Source of the DNA: Baaleninema simplex PCC 7105
GTDB taxonomy: Bacteria; Cyanobacteriota; Cyanobacteriia; Cyanobacteriales; Geitlerinemataceae
DNA length: 64,000 nucleotides
Assembly: GCF_000332355.1 (NCBI RefSeq)
Contig: NZ_KB235959.1
Span: forward strand, 30,418-94,417
Direction: 5' to 3'
Below, in pieces: positions 9,377-17,950 of this stretch. Every line of letters begins with the position of its first letter. Within the stretch, counting starts at the first letter, position 1. The notes under the pieces are model-generated. The model was not told the DNA's origin. It did no database searches and worked only from the letters and a program-made list of their open reading frames with translations. The position numbers and the translations under genes were made by a program.

Positions 9377-11390
9377 CGTGAGAGGAACCGGAGCGATCGC
9401 TCTGAGATCGCTCGTCGAGTTTGAGAGATGCGAGATAGAGCTTGATTAATATCGGCATCGACATCAGCATTTGGTAAATCCGCTCGGGAGAAAAATGCTG
9501 AATTTCGGGATTGTAGCGAGCGAGGCGCTCGACGAGGTGTTGGTAACGCGTCGGGTTGCGATCTTGAAAGCGCACGATCGCGGCCGGATCGACCGATCGC
9601 GACGACGCGATCGAGGCTTCTACCTCGTCGGGATCGCCGGAAGCTGCTAGTGAGGGTAAGGTTTCTCTGAATTCCGGTGCTAGCGGGAGCCAAATCTCGA
9701 ACTGCGTCCCTTTGCCGGGTTGGGAGCGACAGTCGAGCCGCCCGCCGTGTTTGTCGACGACGACTTGACGGCTGATGGCTAACCCGAGACCGGTTCCTTT
9801 ACCGAGAGCTTTGGTGGTAAAGAATGGGTCGTAAATTTGTTTGGCTACATCTTCGTCCATGCCCGGGCCGTTGTCTGCGATCTGAATCACTGCCCAACGG
9901 TCGTCGCGAAATTCTGTACCGAGCGAGATCGTGGGTTGGGGAATTCCCGCTTCTTCCATTGCGTCGATGGCGTTGGCGATAATGTTGACGAAGACTTGGT
10001 TGAGCTGTCCGGCAAAGCAATCGACGAGGGGCAGATCGCCGTAATGTCGCTCGATTTTGACTTCGGGACGGCCGCCTTTGGCTTTAATGCGGTGGTTGAG
10101 GATGAGGAGGGTACTGTCGAGACCTTCGTGCAGGTCGGTGGGTTGGGTACTGTCGCGATCGATGCGGGAGAAGTTTCTTAAGGACTGAACGATCGCGCGA
10201 ATGCGATCGATACCCACTTGCATCGAAGACAGCAGTTTGGGCAGGTCGTGGTTGAGAAAATCGAGGTCGATTTCGTCGAGAAAGTCTTCGATGTCTTCGT
10301 CGGCGTTGGGGTAGCGTTGGCGATAGAGGAGGATGAGGCCGAGGAGGTCTTGGATGTAATCGCAGGCGTGACTGAGGTTGCCGTTGATGAAGTTGACGGG
10401 GTTGTTAATTTCGTGGGCGACGCCAGCCACCATCTGCCCCAAACTCGACATTTTTTCGCTCTGGACGAGGTGAGTTTGGGCTTGTTGGAGTTCTTGGAGC
10501 GCTGCTTGAAGTTGTTGGGCTTGCTGTTGGGCGCGATCGGCGGCGTCGCAGCTGCGATTGTAGAGCAGGGCTTTTTCGATGGCGATCGCGGTTTGGACGG
10601 CGAACAGGGTCAGCAGTTTGAGATGTTCGGCGCTATAGGTCAGGGCGGGGTAGTGGGAGACGGCTAGAACGCCGATGGTGCGTTCGCGGTAGCAGTGCGT
10701 GATACTTTCGCGCACTACGAGGGGAACGCAGAGCAGAGACCCCAGTTGGCGATCGCCCGCTTTGGCTCTGGGATCGAGGATTACATCGTTGACGATTTCA
10801 CTGCGTCTTTGACGGACGATGTCGCCGAGAATGCTCTCGTCGAGTGCGAGGGAGTTTCCCCAGGGCAGGATCGTGCCACTTTGGAAGAGCAGGTGGAGGT
10901 GGCGAGCCTCGTCCAGACTTTCAGTGGCACCGTCGGGTTCGCGGGAGTGGGGTAAAGCGCTATCGAGCAGCCAAATCGAGCCACTCGTTAAAGGCATCGA
11001 GGCTTGAATTTCTTGTAAGACGAGCTTGGCAATGGTTTTGAGGTCGAGGCTTGCTGTAATTTTCGTGGCTATTTCATAAAACAGGTCGAGTTCTTGATAT
11101 CGTTCTAAAAGTTCGCGAGCTAGTGATTTTTTTTCAAGTTCTCGTTGAAGTGAAAACACTAAGAGATCGGCGACAATACGACTGTTATCATCCCCGAAAA
11201 CCCATCCTAAGACGGTATCCGAGATTTCAATATTATGTCGAATGGGAGATATGGTTTTACCCGTTTCGAGTAAGATATTTTGGTAAGTATCGACAATTTG
11301 AAACGGTTGGGGTAACGTTTCAGCTAGGCGATCGAGCAGCGATCGCACCTCGGGTTTACTTGTAATTTTTCTTAAAGTCAAACGCGCCAT
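9345..11390 (-). CDS. GAF-domain sensor histidine kinase
   Basis: The product has 681 residues. The N-terminal region (1 to about 95) is of unknown fold. It is followed by a GAF domain (about 98-278) without bilin cysteines, a coiled coil (280-312), a DHp helix with phospho-His326 (VAGVAHEINNPVNF) and a HATPase (NIIANAIDAM, DNGPGM, GTGLGLAIS). The C-terminal tail of about 100 residues (RYQHLVERLARYNPEIQHF) matches no family I recognise. It is the first gene of the operon, and its 3' end overlaps the start of the hybrid kinase, which suggests translational coupling. It lacks a receiver, so it may feed phosphate to the downstream proteins. Confidence 0.9.
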   Translation of the reverse strand: MARLTLRKITSKPEVRSLLDRLAETLPQPFQIVDTYQNILLETGKTISPIRHNIEISDTVLGWVFGDDNSRIVADLLVFSLQRELEKKSLARELLERYQELDLFYEIATKITASLDLKTIAKLVLQEIQASMPLTSGSIWLLDSALPHSREPDGATESLDEARHLHLLFQSGTILPWGNSLALDESILGDIVRQRRSEIVNDVILDPRAKAGDRQLGSLLCVPLVVRESITHCYRERTIGVLAVSHYPALTYSAEHLKLLTLFAVQTAIAIEKALLYNRSCDAADRAQQQAQQLQAALQELQQAQTHLVQSEKMSSLGQMVAGVAHEINNPVNFINGNLSHACDYIQDLLGLILLYRQRYPNADEDIEDFLDEIDLDFLNHDLPKLLSSMQVGIDRIRAIVQSLRNFSRIDRDSTQPTDLHEGLDSTLLILNHRIKAKGGRPEVKIERHYGDLPLVDCFAGQLNQVFVNIIANAIDAMEEAGIPQPTISLGTEFRDDRWAVIQIADNGPGMDEDVAKQIYDPFFTTKALGKGTGLGLAISRQVVVDKHGGRLDCRSQPGKGTQFEIWLPLAPEFRETLPSLAASGDPDEVEASIASSRSVDPAAIVRFQDRNPTRYQHLVERLARYNPEIQHFSPERIYQMLMSMPILIKLYLASLKLDERSQSDRSGSSHVEADVRSREP

Positions 11391-11965
11391 GAGCTTTTGG
11401 AAAAAATCGACAGAGTCCCTGACCTGACTCGGAGAGGGGCGTTTGCTTGCAAACGCTATTTAGTCAGTCTAAACGATGTCAAAAATTTCAACCGGAAAAA
11501 GAAAGGTCTAAATTGCAGTTTTGTTGCGTTTGAATGATGCTGGAGTCCCGATCGCTCGATATTGCCGAAATTTAGCCTGCGATCTAACAGAATTTGTTGA
11601 GATTAAGTAGATAAGTAAATTTTATGAAGATCTACAACAATTTCTGTCGAAGCTGCCCTTTTTCGCCATTTCACTCATGGTAATTTGTATAAGGATGATA
11701 CAGAATGTAGCGCCATCTTTAAAGACTCTAAGTAATATTACGAATCGCTGGCATCATAACTATCAGGGACTCTGGTTGTGATGAGGAGTAATGCTACCGT
11801 GGTTTTTGAATCCTTACCACGAAAGGGATTGTGACTAACCAGCATCATTAGAGTACGGCACTACCAAACGGCGATCGCTACAGTGTCCGGCTCTTACCGA
11901 GCGTCACGAGCCAAATGTGATAAAACTTAACCCAGAGCTGCAAACCTCACGACTCCACGCCCCCC
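11391..11965. other. 575 bp non-coding gap between divergent genes
   Basis: No coding frame of useful length is present. AT-rich stretches suit divergent promoters. A hairpin-prone patch lies near 11790-11850 (CGTGGT...ACCACG, and AATCCTT facing AAGGGATT), with TGATGCTGG at 11534 and its reverse complement CCAGCATCA at 11839. A small RNA is possible, but I cannot assign one. Confidence 0.3.
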
Positions 11966-12664
11966 ATGCTCAGACTCATCACCGATTTCGACGGGCCGAT
12001 CGTCGACGTGTCCGATCGGTATTATTGCGTGTACCAAGACTGTCTCGAACAGTTGCGCCCCCGCGATCGCCCCGTCAAACGCCTCTCGAAATCCGAATTT
12101 TGGCAGTTGAAGCGATCGTGCGTTCCCGAACGCGAAATCGGTGTCATTTCTGGACTCGACCGCGATCGCGCCCGACAGTTCGCCCGACTTCGCAGCCAAA
12201 CCGTTCACAGTTCCCCCTATCTCCACCACGATCGCCTGATTCCCGGCGCGATCGACGCCTTAGAACGGGCGCAGCGATCGGGACTCGATCTCGTCCTGAT
12301 GACGATGCGCCGCCAGAGAGAACTCGAAGAAGCCCTCTATCGGTGCGGACTCGATCGCTTCTTTCCCCCCCATCGTCGCTACTGCATCGGCAACGACGAA
12401 GCCAAAAGCCTCGACACCCAAGATAAACCCCGCTTGATGCGACAGGCGTTGATGGAGCTTCCCCCAGCGGGCGAACAGTGGATGGTGGGCGATACCGAAG
12501 CCGACGCGATCGCCGCCCGTACCTACAGCGTTAAATTTATCGGCGTCCTCTCAGGCATCCGCGATCGACAACGACTGAACCCCTATCGCCCCGATCGCAT
12601 CGTCGAAGACTTAACCGAAGCCGTCGATCTCGTCGTCGAACGGGCAACCCAAGTCGTCAGTTAA
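11966..12664 (+). CDS. HAD-superfamily hydrolase
   Basis: The product has 232 residues. HAD motif I is DFDGP near the N-terminus, with the nucleophile and general-acid aspartates spaced DxD. Motif II lies in VLMTMRR, and the motif III/IV region is KPRLMRQAL...WMVGDTEADAIAA. The cap is inserted after motif I, as in phosphatases of the phosphoglycolate phosphatase type, so a small-molecule phosphatase is likely but the substrate is unknown. The Thr/Val usually following DxDG is Pro here, a mild departure. The gene is convergent with the CPP1-like gene, only 20 bp away. Confidence 0.8.
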   Translation: MLRLITDFDGPIVDVSDRYYCVYQDCLEQLRPRDRPVKRLSKSEFWQLKRSCVPEREIGVISGLDRDRARQFARLRSQTVHSSPYLHHDRLIPGAIDALERAQRSGLDLVLMTMRRQRELEEALYRCGLDRFFPPHRRYCIGNDEAKSLDTQDKPRLMRQALMELPPAGEQWMVGDTEADAIAARTYSVKFIGVLSGIRDRQRLNPYRPDRIVEDLTEAVDLVVERATQVVS

Positions 12665-12684
12665 CTCGAGTCGGAAAACGAGTC

Positions 12685-13287
12685 TTACCGCAAAAAGCTC
12701 GACACCAACCACAACAAGAAGAACGTCACCCAAGCGGCAAAAGTTTCAGCAGCCACCTGCGCGCCGAGCCATGCCGCCAACTGTCCGCCGATAAGAATTC
12801 CCACGATCGTCGCGACTAACGTAAATAAGATCGCCCGTCCGAATCGTTTCTCTTTACGGTTGAGAAAATACAAGCTCGCACCTGCCCCGAACGCGAGGGC
12901 GATGGGGGCGTATTCCGCGCTGACCGCACTGAGAACGCTCAACAGGACGAACACGCCTGCCGGCCAGAGAATGTCGCTTTGACTGGGAGTGTCGATGGAA
13001 CTTTGCAACCAGTCGGGCATTCGATTCGATGCTGTGGGTGTGGCAGTTTGAGGCGGCGCCGGCATCGATCGCTCGGGAAAACGAATCCCCTCGGGGACTT
13101 TGATTTTACCTTGTTGGCGCAACCGCAGCCGATCCATCAAAACGGCATCGTAGGCAATTTCAATCTGTTCGATCTGTTTGCGGTCGTTGTTGTGTTGTTC
13201 GATTTGACGATCGCGAGCAGCTTGAATTTCCTCGAACGAGGCACCTTCTGTAACGCCAAGTTGTTCGTAAGGATTCTGGTCGCTCAT
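12685..13287 (-). CDS. CPP1-like (DUF3353) J-like membrane protein
   Basis: The product has 200 residues. A J-domain-like N-terminus (PYEQLGVTEGASFEEIQAAR, about 6-55) lacks the HPD motif of true DnaJ proteins. A Pro-rich linker (about 75-100) leads to three or four hydrophobic helices (about 107-200). This matches the CPP1 family: the plant member is a chloroplast chaperone for protochlorophyllide oxidoreductase, and the cyanobacterial members are poorly characterised. The family call is made from architecture. It probably sits in the thylakoid or plasma membrane. Confidence 0.8.
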   Translation of the reverse strand: MSDQNPYEQLGVTEGASFEEIQAARDRQIEQHNNDRKQIEQIEIAYDAVLMDRLRLRQQGKIKVPEGIRFPERSMPAPPQTATPTASNRMPDWLQSSIDTPSQSDILWPAGVFVLLSVLSAVSAEYAPIALAFGAGASLYFLNRKEKRFGRAILFTLVATIVGILIGGQLAAWLGAQVAAETFAAWVTFFLLWLVSSFLR

Positions 13288-13332
13288 TGCCCGATTCGTG
13301 TAAAGTAGCTATCCCTTCTAGCTTAGCAGCGA

Positions 13333-13398
13333 TGGGGAGAAGATGAGAAAGGGAGAGGGGGAGAGGGGGAGAGGGGGAGAAGGGGAGAGGGGGGAGAA
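13333..13398. repeat. G-rich simple repeat tract (GGGAGAGG)
   Basis: Imperfect tandem GGGAGAGG units lie upstream of the CPP1-like gene. The same motif, on the other strand, fills the ureG-ureD gap. The tract is not coding. Confidence 0.8.
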
Positions 13399-13507
13399 AC
13401 AGTTATCTGTTTGCTGTCTTCACTGGTGACTGGTGACTGTTCCCCGTTTTATAGATTTTTTTGGCGAAAACGTTTGCAAACGAACGATTATAAGTACAAT
13501 GTACTAT

Positions 13508-13528
13508 AGGCTCGAGTGCCTCGAGCCT
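13508..13528. repeat. Perfect short inverted repeat upstream of the RHH gene
   Basis: AGGCTCGAG-TGC-CTCGAGCCT is a 9 bp stem with a 3 nt loop in the 475 bp gap 13288-13762, which otherwise holds only the G-rich tract. It could be an operator for the nearby ribbon-helix-helix protein, but no second copy was seen. Confidence 0.5.
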
Positions 13529-13762
13529 AGGATTATCGAGAAAACCGAACTTTTGTATCCTTCTCGAAACGACGACTTGTCCCTTGGGTGCGCGCACGTC
13601 GCCGCTCGTTCTCGACGGTTGTGTAGAACTCAACACGCCGAACTGCTCCGTCAGGACGAGACGCTAGGAGCCGGCAGCCCCATACAGACTCGACGTGAGG
13701 CCGGATCGAAGTATCGGTTTATCTTAGCCCGTTCAATACACGAAACCGATCGATCGTTCCCT

Positions 13763-13909
13763 ATGGCTCGAACGAAACCCCCTTCTGATAAAGTTCTAAC
13801 CATCCGCCTGCCGACGGGCGAACTCGAACGGTTAGAACATTACTGTATCCAGCGGGGTAAAACGAAAACCGACGTATTGCGAGAGATGATTCGCAAACTG
13901 CGCGTCTAA
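13763..13909 (+). CDS. Ribbon-helix-helix (CopG-type) small protein
   Basis: The product has 48 residues starting at ATG 13763 (MARTKPPSDK). The strand DKVLTIRLPTGELERL, then EHYCIQRGKTKTDVLREMI, fits the beta-helix-helix fold of CopG/Arc-like DNA-binding proteins. The same frame is open back to 13433, but the upstream part looks non-coding. The last 4 bp overlap the 3' end of the convergent DUF790 gene. No toxin gene follows in the same orientation, so an antitoxin role is not supported; a small transcription regulator is more likely. Confidence 0.7.
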   Translation: MARTKPPSDKVLTIRLPTGELERLEHYCIQRGKTKTDVLREMIRKLRV

Positions 13910-15126
13910 CTGTCGTCGAGGGCGGCGAGAACGGCTTGGGGTTGCAGTTTTTCTTTGAACCAAACCACTTTCACCGGAATGTCGTCGATGCGAACCCCAG
14001 CTTTTTCGAGGTTCAACCGCTCCGACACAGCTAAAACTAAGCGGCGATCGAGCGCTTGTCGTACTTGCGAAAATTTCTTTTTTAAATACTCCGGTCGCCA
14101 GTACCCGACAATTTCGAGCAAGACATCCCGTCCGTCTGGATGGACGAGGCGGAAGTCGGGAACCATGACGCTGCCGGGAATGGGAATTAAATCCACTTCC
14201 CGTTCGAGCTGCCAAGGGGTATCTAAGGTTTCCCAGCGTTCGGCGAAGGACTGTTCGAGCATCGAATCGTAAGGTTTGCCCGCTGGATAGTGACTGACGA
14301 GACCACAATCGGAATTTAACGTGAAGCGACCGATGCGGGTCGTTTTTGTTTGGGGATTGCGGGTGTGTAAGGTGGCTTTGAGACTCCAACGAGTGACGTG
14401 GAGTAACGCCGGAATCAGTTTGGCAATGGCTAAGCCGTAGCGGGTACTGGGTTTGAACAAACTCGTCGGGCCGTCGATGGTGATGGTAAAGCCGCAGTCG
14501 GCGTCTCCTTCGATGTAAAACATCAAACTGAAGAGTTTGAGGTAACGAAAGAGCAACTTATACTGACCGGGGACGTTGCGATGGGCATTAATAATCACGT
14601 CGCTGGCGCGGTAGAAAATCCCCTGAACTTGCGAGAGGTTGTAATAGTGCAGGAGGTTTTCGGGGGTGAAGGGATCGAATTCGGTGAGGATGCGGTTTTC
14701 TTGTAAGTCGGCGTAGAGTCCCCGCCGAATAGCCTCGAGGGTGACGTCAGATTCGAGTTCGCGGCTGAGTTCTGTGGCGAGGCGATCGAGGGTGGTGACG
14801 GCAGACTGGCGACTGGGGACAGTTTGTGCTGAAAGGGCAAATACCCGCTGTCGCAGTTGGGGAGGATCGAGGGGACTGACGATCTCGAAGGTGCAACATT
14901 TGCTTTTGAGAAGGTGCGCCAGCCCCCGTCGCAGGCGATAATCGGGACTGTCGCCTTCCCACTCTTTCAGGCGGCGCGTGAGTTCTCCTTGGGTATCGTT
15001 GAGGCAGCGTTGAAAAAGATCGATCGCCGCCTGCGCCAGTTGTAAATGGCGATCGTCGAGGGGAAGGCGTTTGGGAGTGAGGGTTTCGCCGGTGTGTCGG
15101 TAGCTGAGTAAGTCGGTGGGTAACAT
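13906..15126 (-). CDS. DUF790 (Bax1-like) nuclease family protein
   Basis: The product has 406 residues. The N-terminus MLPTDLLSYRHTGETLTPKRL and the C-terminal block (VPDFRLVHPDGRDVLLEIVGYWRPEYLKKK, about 325-355) match the DUF790 family. The archaeal member Bax1 is a structure-specific nuclease that partners the XPB helicase. The PDF...EIVGYW segment resembles a PD-(D/E)XK nuclease core. No XPB-like helicase lies beside it here, although a partner may be elsewhere. The nuclease role is inferred from the family. Confidence 0.75.
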   Translation of the reverse strand: MLPTDLLSYRHTGETLTPKRLPLDDRHLQLAQAAIDLFQRCLNDTQGELTRRLKEWEGDSPDYRLRRGLAHLLKSKCCTFEIVSPLDPPQLRQRVFALSAQTVPSRQSAVTTLDRLATELSRELESDVTLEAIRRGLYADLQENRILTEFDPFTPENLLHYYNLSQVQGIFYRASDVIINAHRNVPGQYKLLFRYLKLFSLMFYIEGDADCGFTITIDGPTSLFKPSTRYGLAIAKLIPALLHVTRWSLKATLHTRNPQTKTTRIGRFTLNSDCGLVSHYPAGKPYDSMLEQSFAERWETLDTPWQLEREVDLIPIPGSVMVPDFRLVHPDGRDVLLEIVGYWRPEYLKKKFSQVRQALDRRLVLAVSERLNLEKAGVRIDDIPVKVVWFKEKLQPQAVLAALDDS

Positions 15127-15210
15127 GGCTGCAAAGTCAGGCGATCGTAGAAGCTCGAGTTTCTGTTATGGTTTTTTTAAACGTTTTAGATTGGGAGAGG
15201 GTGTCGCCTC

Positions 15211-15864
15211 GTGTCGTTTTTCGATCGCCTGACTTTGAATACGTCGTACCGTCAGTTTAACGCCGTTCGATCGACCCTGTTGGGAGGGGTTGTCGCCCTC
15301 GCCACGTTGACACCGCAGATGGCGATCGCGCAGATGGTGGATTCTCTGCCCTTCCCTCCGAGTCAGCAAGCGGAAAACCTCGATCGCCGGGAACTGTTTC
15401 GCGAAGGAAACGACTTGTTTCGCGATCGCGACTACGAAGCCGCTGAAGTCATTTTCCGCGAACTGCGCGATCGCTACCCTCAAGACTCCCTCGTTCGCTA
15501 TAAACTCGGGAACGCGCTGTTTGCCCAATATCGCTACGAAGAAGCGGCCGAAGAATACCAAGAAGCGATCCGCCTCAACGAAGACCACGCTCTAGCCTAC
15601 AACGCGTTGGGCGATCTCCGCGCCAGTCAAGGCCGTTTAGAAGAAGCCGTATCGCTCTACGAACGCGCCCTCGAGGTCAACGAAGATTACGTTCGAGCGT
15701 TGAAGGGGTTGGGAAGAGCCTTAGCTCGGCTTCAGCAGTTTGAAGAGGCGATCGCGACCTTAGAAACCGCCTTAGACGTACTCGTCGAAGAGGGCGAAAT
15801 CTGGGAGGCGATCGAAGTGGCACGACTGTTACAACAAGTTCGCCGCTGGCAAGACGTCATGTAA
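15211..15864 (+). CDS. Secreted or periplasmic TPR protein
   Basis: The product has 217 residues with a GTG start. A signal peptide is likely (hydrophobic about 20-40, ending QMAIAQ). About four TPR units follow (about 60-200), for example LFREGNDLFRDRDYEAAEVI and ALAYNALGDLRASQGRLEEA. TPRs bind partner proteins; no catalytic domain is present. It probably acts in the periplasm or on the thylakoid lumen side. The gene is divergent from DUF790 and followed by the right end of a TnpB element. Confidence 0.8.
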   Translation: MSFFDRLTLNTSYRQFNAVRSTLLGGVVALATLTPQMAIAQMVDSLPFPPSQQAENLDRRELFREGNDLFRDRDYEAAEVIFRELRDRYPQDSLVRYKLGNALFAQYRYEEAAEEYQEAIRLNEDHALAYNALGDLRASQGRLEEAVSLYERALEVNEDYVRALKGLGRALARLQQFEEAIATLETALDVLVEEGEIWEAIEVARLLQQVRRWQDVM

Positions 15865-15979
15865 AATCTTCAGGGCGATCGCCTCGTCCTCATGTCCCAA
15901 ATGGCAGTTGCAGCAGCGTTTCACTCCCGTTGCAACAACAGGATCGATCGCGCGGAGACCGACACCGACGAATCTCCTG

Positions 15980-17345
15980 TTTGACATACTCCCCGGCGTG
16001 AACGCACGGGGATTCTCACAAAGTGATTCTTGATTCATCGACACCACTTACTGTTTCAAGTTGCCTATCGACAGCAGGGGTGGTAGTCTCCTCAAGCGTT
16101 CCTGGTTCCCCAGCAGTTTCCCAATGCCCTTGGGTACTGTGATTCCACTCAATACCTAGAACGTTCATCCCTTTCTTCAAGATATTTAATGCCGCATTCG
16201 TATCACGACAAATTTCTATCTTGCATTGAGGACATTGATGAGTTCTAGTACTGAGTGATTTCTTCACTCGATGACCACAGTTAAAACAATCTTGAGATGT
16301 ATAATTCGGTGCAACAGCTATCACTGTTTTATCCCAAACTTTCCCAAAATAGTCTAGCCATTGAGTGAATTGATACCACGAAGCGTCAGAAATAGACTTT
16401 GCCAAATGATGATTCTTGACCAGGTTTTGTATCTTCAGGTCTTCGTATACCACAACATCGTTAGATGCTACTACGCACCGAGCTAACTTAACTGCCCAGT
16501 CTTTACGTTGGCGTTGAACCTTCAAATGAGCCTTGCCCAGTCTAATCCTAGCTTTTTGGTAGTTGTTTGATTGAGGCTTTTTACCCTTAACAAACTTTCT
16601 GGATAGCCGTCGCTGTAGTTTCTTAATTCGTTTTTCAGCCCGTCTCAAATACTTGGGATAGGTTGTCGCATTGTCGTTTTGGTCTTTGTAGAAATACTTT
16701 AAGCCTAAGTCAATGCCGATCGCATTTCCGGTATAGTTTCCTATTTCTTTTCGAGTGGCATCAAAACAGAATTGAGCATAATAACCATCAGCTCGCCTAA
16801 TCACTCTCACCCGATTAATTTTGAGTCTGAACAAGTCCTCTCTGGTCTCACGATCGCAAAACACAGAAAACTTACCCGCCTTAAAGCCATCGGTGAAATT
16901 AATAGCTAAACAGTCCTCTGAAAGTTTCCAGCCTGAAGTTTTATACTCAACTGAACGAGAATGCTTTTTAAACTGAGGATAACCTTTCTGTTTGGCTCCT
17001 TCTCTACAGCGACGATAGAAGCTAGAGATAGAATTCCAAGCTCTCTCTGATGATGCCTGACGTGCCATTGAGTTTAACTTTTTGGCAAAAGGAAACTCAC
17101 GCGCCAATTCTTTGCATAGCAGAGAGAGACGAGCCTTATCTACTTTAGACTCATCTCGCCATAACCTTACTGCTTTGTTTCTGATAAACTGAGCAGTTCT
17201 TATGGCTTCATCTAAGGCTTTATATTGTGCCTTAGACCCATTCAACAACTTGGCTTCTCTTACTATCATGGTTTTATTTTACTGGACTTTATTTTGGATA
17301 ACCTTGTTTTTAACATAAGTTAACCGTCCTAGAAGGACGGGGCTT
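15980..17345 (-). mobile_element. IS200/IS605-group element with intact tnpB
   Basis: The right end lies at low coordinates: a hairpin CCCCG-GCGT-GA-ACGC-A-CGGGG (15991-16011) flanked by GTCAA on the element strand. The left end lies at high coordinates: hairpin CCGTCCT-AGA-AGGACGG (17324-17340). There is no tnpA. It abuts a glgX fragment on its left-end side. The region around the right end is where an omega (guide) RNA would be made in elements of this type; this is inferred, not seen. Confidence 0.7.
16016..17269 (-). CDS. tnpB: TnpB, IS605-type RNA-guided nuclease
   Basis: The product has 417 residues in an uninterrupted frame. The N-terminal helices (KYKALDEAIRTAQFIRNKAV) match OrfB. 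The RuvC Asp lies in GIDLGLKYF, the RuvC Glu in VYEDLKIQNL, the zinc finger is CFNCGHRVKKS...CPQCK, and the final catalytic Asp is in CRDTNAALNIL. All catalytic positions are present, so it could be active as an omega-RNA-guided DNA nuclease. The C-terminal about 55 residues are variable, as usual. It is less GC-rich than its neighbours, which fits recent arrival. Confidence 0.93.
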   Translation of the reverse strand: MIVREAKLLNGSKAQYKALDEAIRTAQFIRNKAVRLWRDESKVDKARLSLLCKELAREFPFAKKLNSMARQASSERAWNSISSFYRRCREGAKQKGYPQFKKHSRSVEYKTSGWKLSEDCLAINFTDGFKAGKFSVFCDRETREDLFRLKINRVRVIRRADGYYAQFCFDATRKEIGNYTGNAIGIDLGLKYFYKDQNDNATTYPKYLRRAEKRIKKLQRRLSRKFVKGKKPQSNNYQKARIRLGKAHLKVQRQRKDWAVKLARCVVASNDVVVYEDLKIQNLVKNHHLAKSISDASWYQFTQWLDYFGKVWDKTVIAVAPNYTSQDCFNCGHRVKKSLSTRTHQCPQCKIEICRDTNAALNILKKGMNVLGIEWNHSTQGHWETAGEPGTLEETTTPAVDRQLETVSGVDESRITL

Positions 17346-17349
17346 TAAA

Positions 17350-17871
17350 CCCACTTTTTTTGGTAAAGCCTTTGACGTGCATCTCGTAGATGACGGTTTC
17401 GTGTTCGGGAATGTCGAGGAGGCGATCGCCGTCCCAGTCGAAGGACTCGTCTACAACGATCGCTTTGGGGACGAACTCGGTATCGTCGCGATCGCAAAAC
17501 GATAGATCTTCGTTGGGGTCGTCCAAGAGATAGCTGAAAATTGCCTCGTCGTACTGAATTTCGCCATCGAGGGCTTTGGCGTAGGGATCGATGAGGAGTT
17601 TGTTGGGATCGAACCGATATCCCCGTTCGGGGTCGAAAGGCCCGTGAACTCGGAATCCGTAGCGTTGACCCGGTTCGATTTCTGGTAAGTAGCCGTGCCA
17701 AACGTAACTCTCAATTTCTGTTAACGGAACGCGGGTTTCGAGACCGTCGCGATCGAACAAGCAGAGTTCGACTTGGGTGGCGTTTTCGCTGTAAATGGCA
17801 AAGTTTGTCCCATGACCGTCCCAATGTGCGCCCAACGGATAGGGTTTACCCGGCCAAACTGTAACCTGCAT
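17350..17871 (-). pseudogene. glgX: Glycogen debranching enzyme GlgX, N-terminal fragment
   Basis: About 173 residues of a protein normally about 700 long. The start MQVTVWPGKPYPLGAHWDG and the CBM48 domain (FAIYSENATQVELCLFDRDG, GYLPEIEPGQRYGFRVHGPF) are intact, and it reaches the conserved YEMHVKGFTK. It then enters the TnpB element, which adds SGFKAPSF and a stop (frame end 17329). The GH13 catalytic domain is missing and is not found beyond the other end of the element. The fragment cannot debranch glycogen. Its own start region and upstream spacing look normal. Confidence 0.88.
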
Positions 17872-17950
17872 CGATTTCCCTTTAGATCTTCTTTGTTTTA
17901 AGGGTAATACGAGATTCGGTTTTCGTTGCGTTACCGGTTTGTTTGCCGAT

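Noticed and set aside
10200..10670. Plus-strand frame of 149 residues rich in Val/Asp/Glu
   Set aside because: It is a shadow of the minus-strand kinase gene; the conserved His and ATP motifs on the minus strand settle the real frame.
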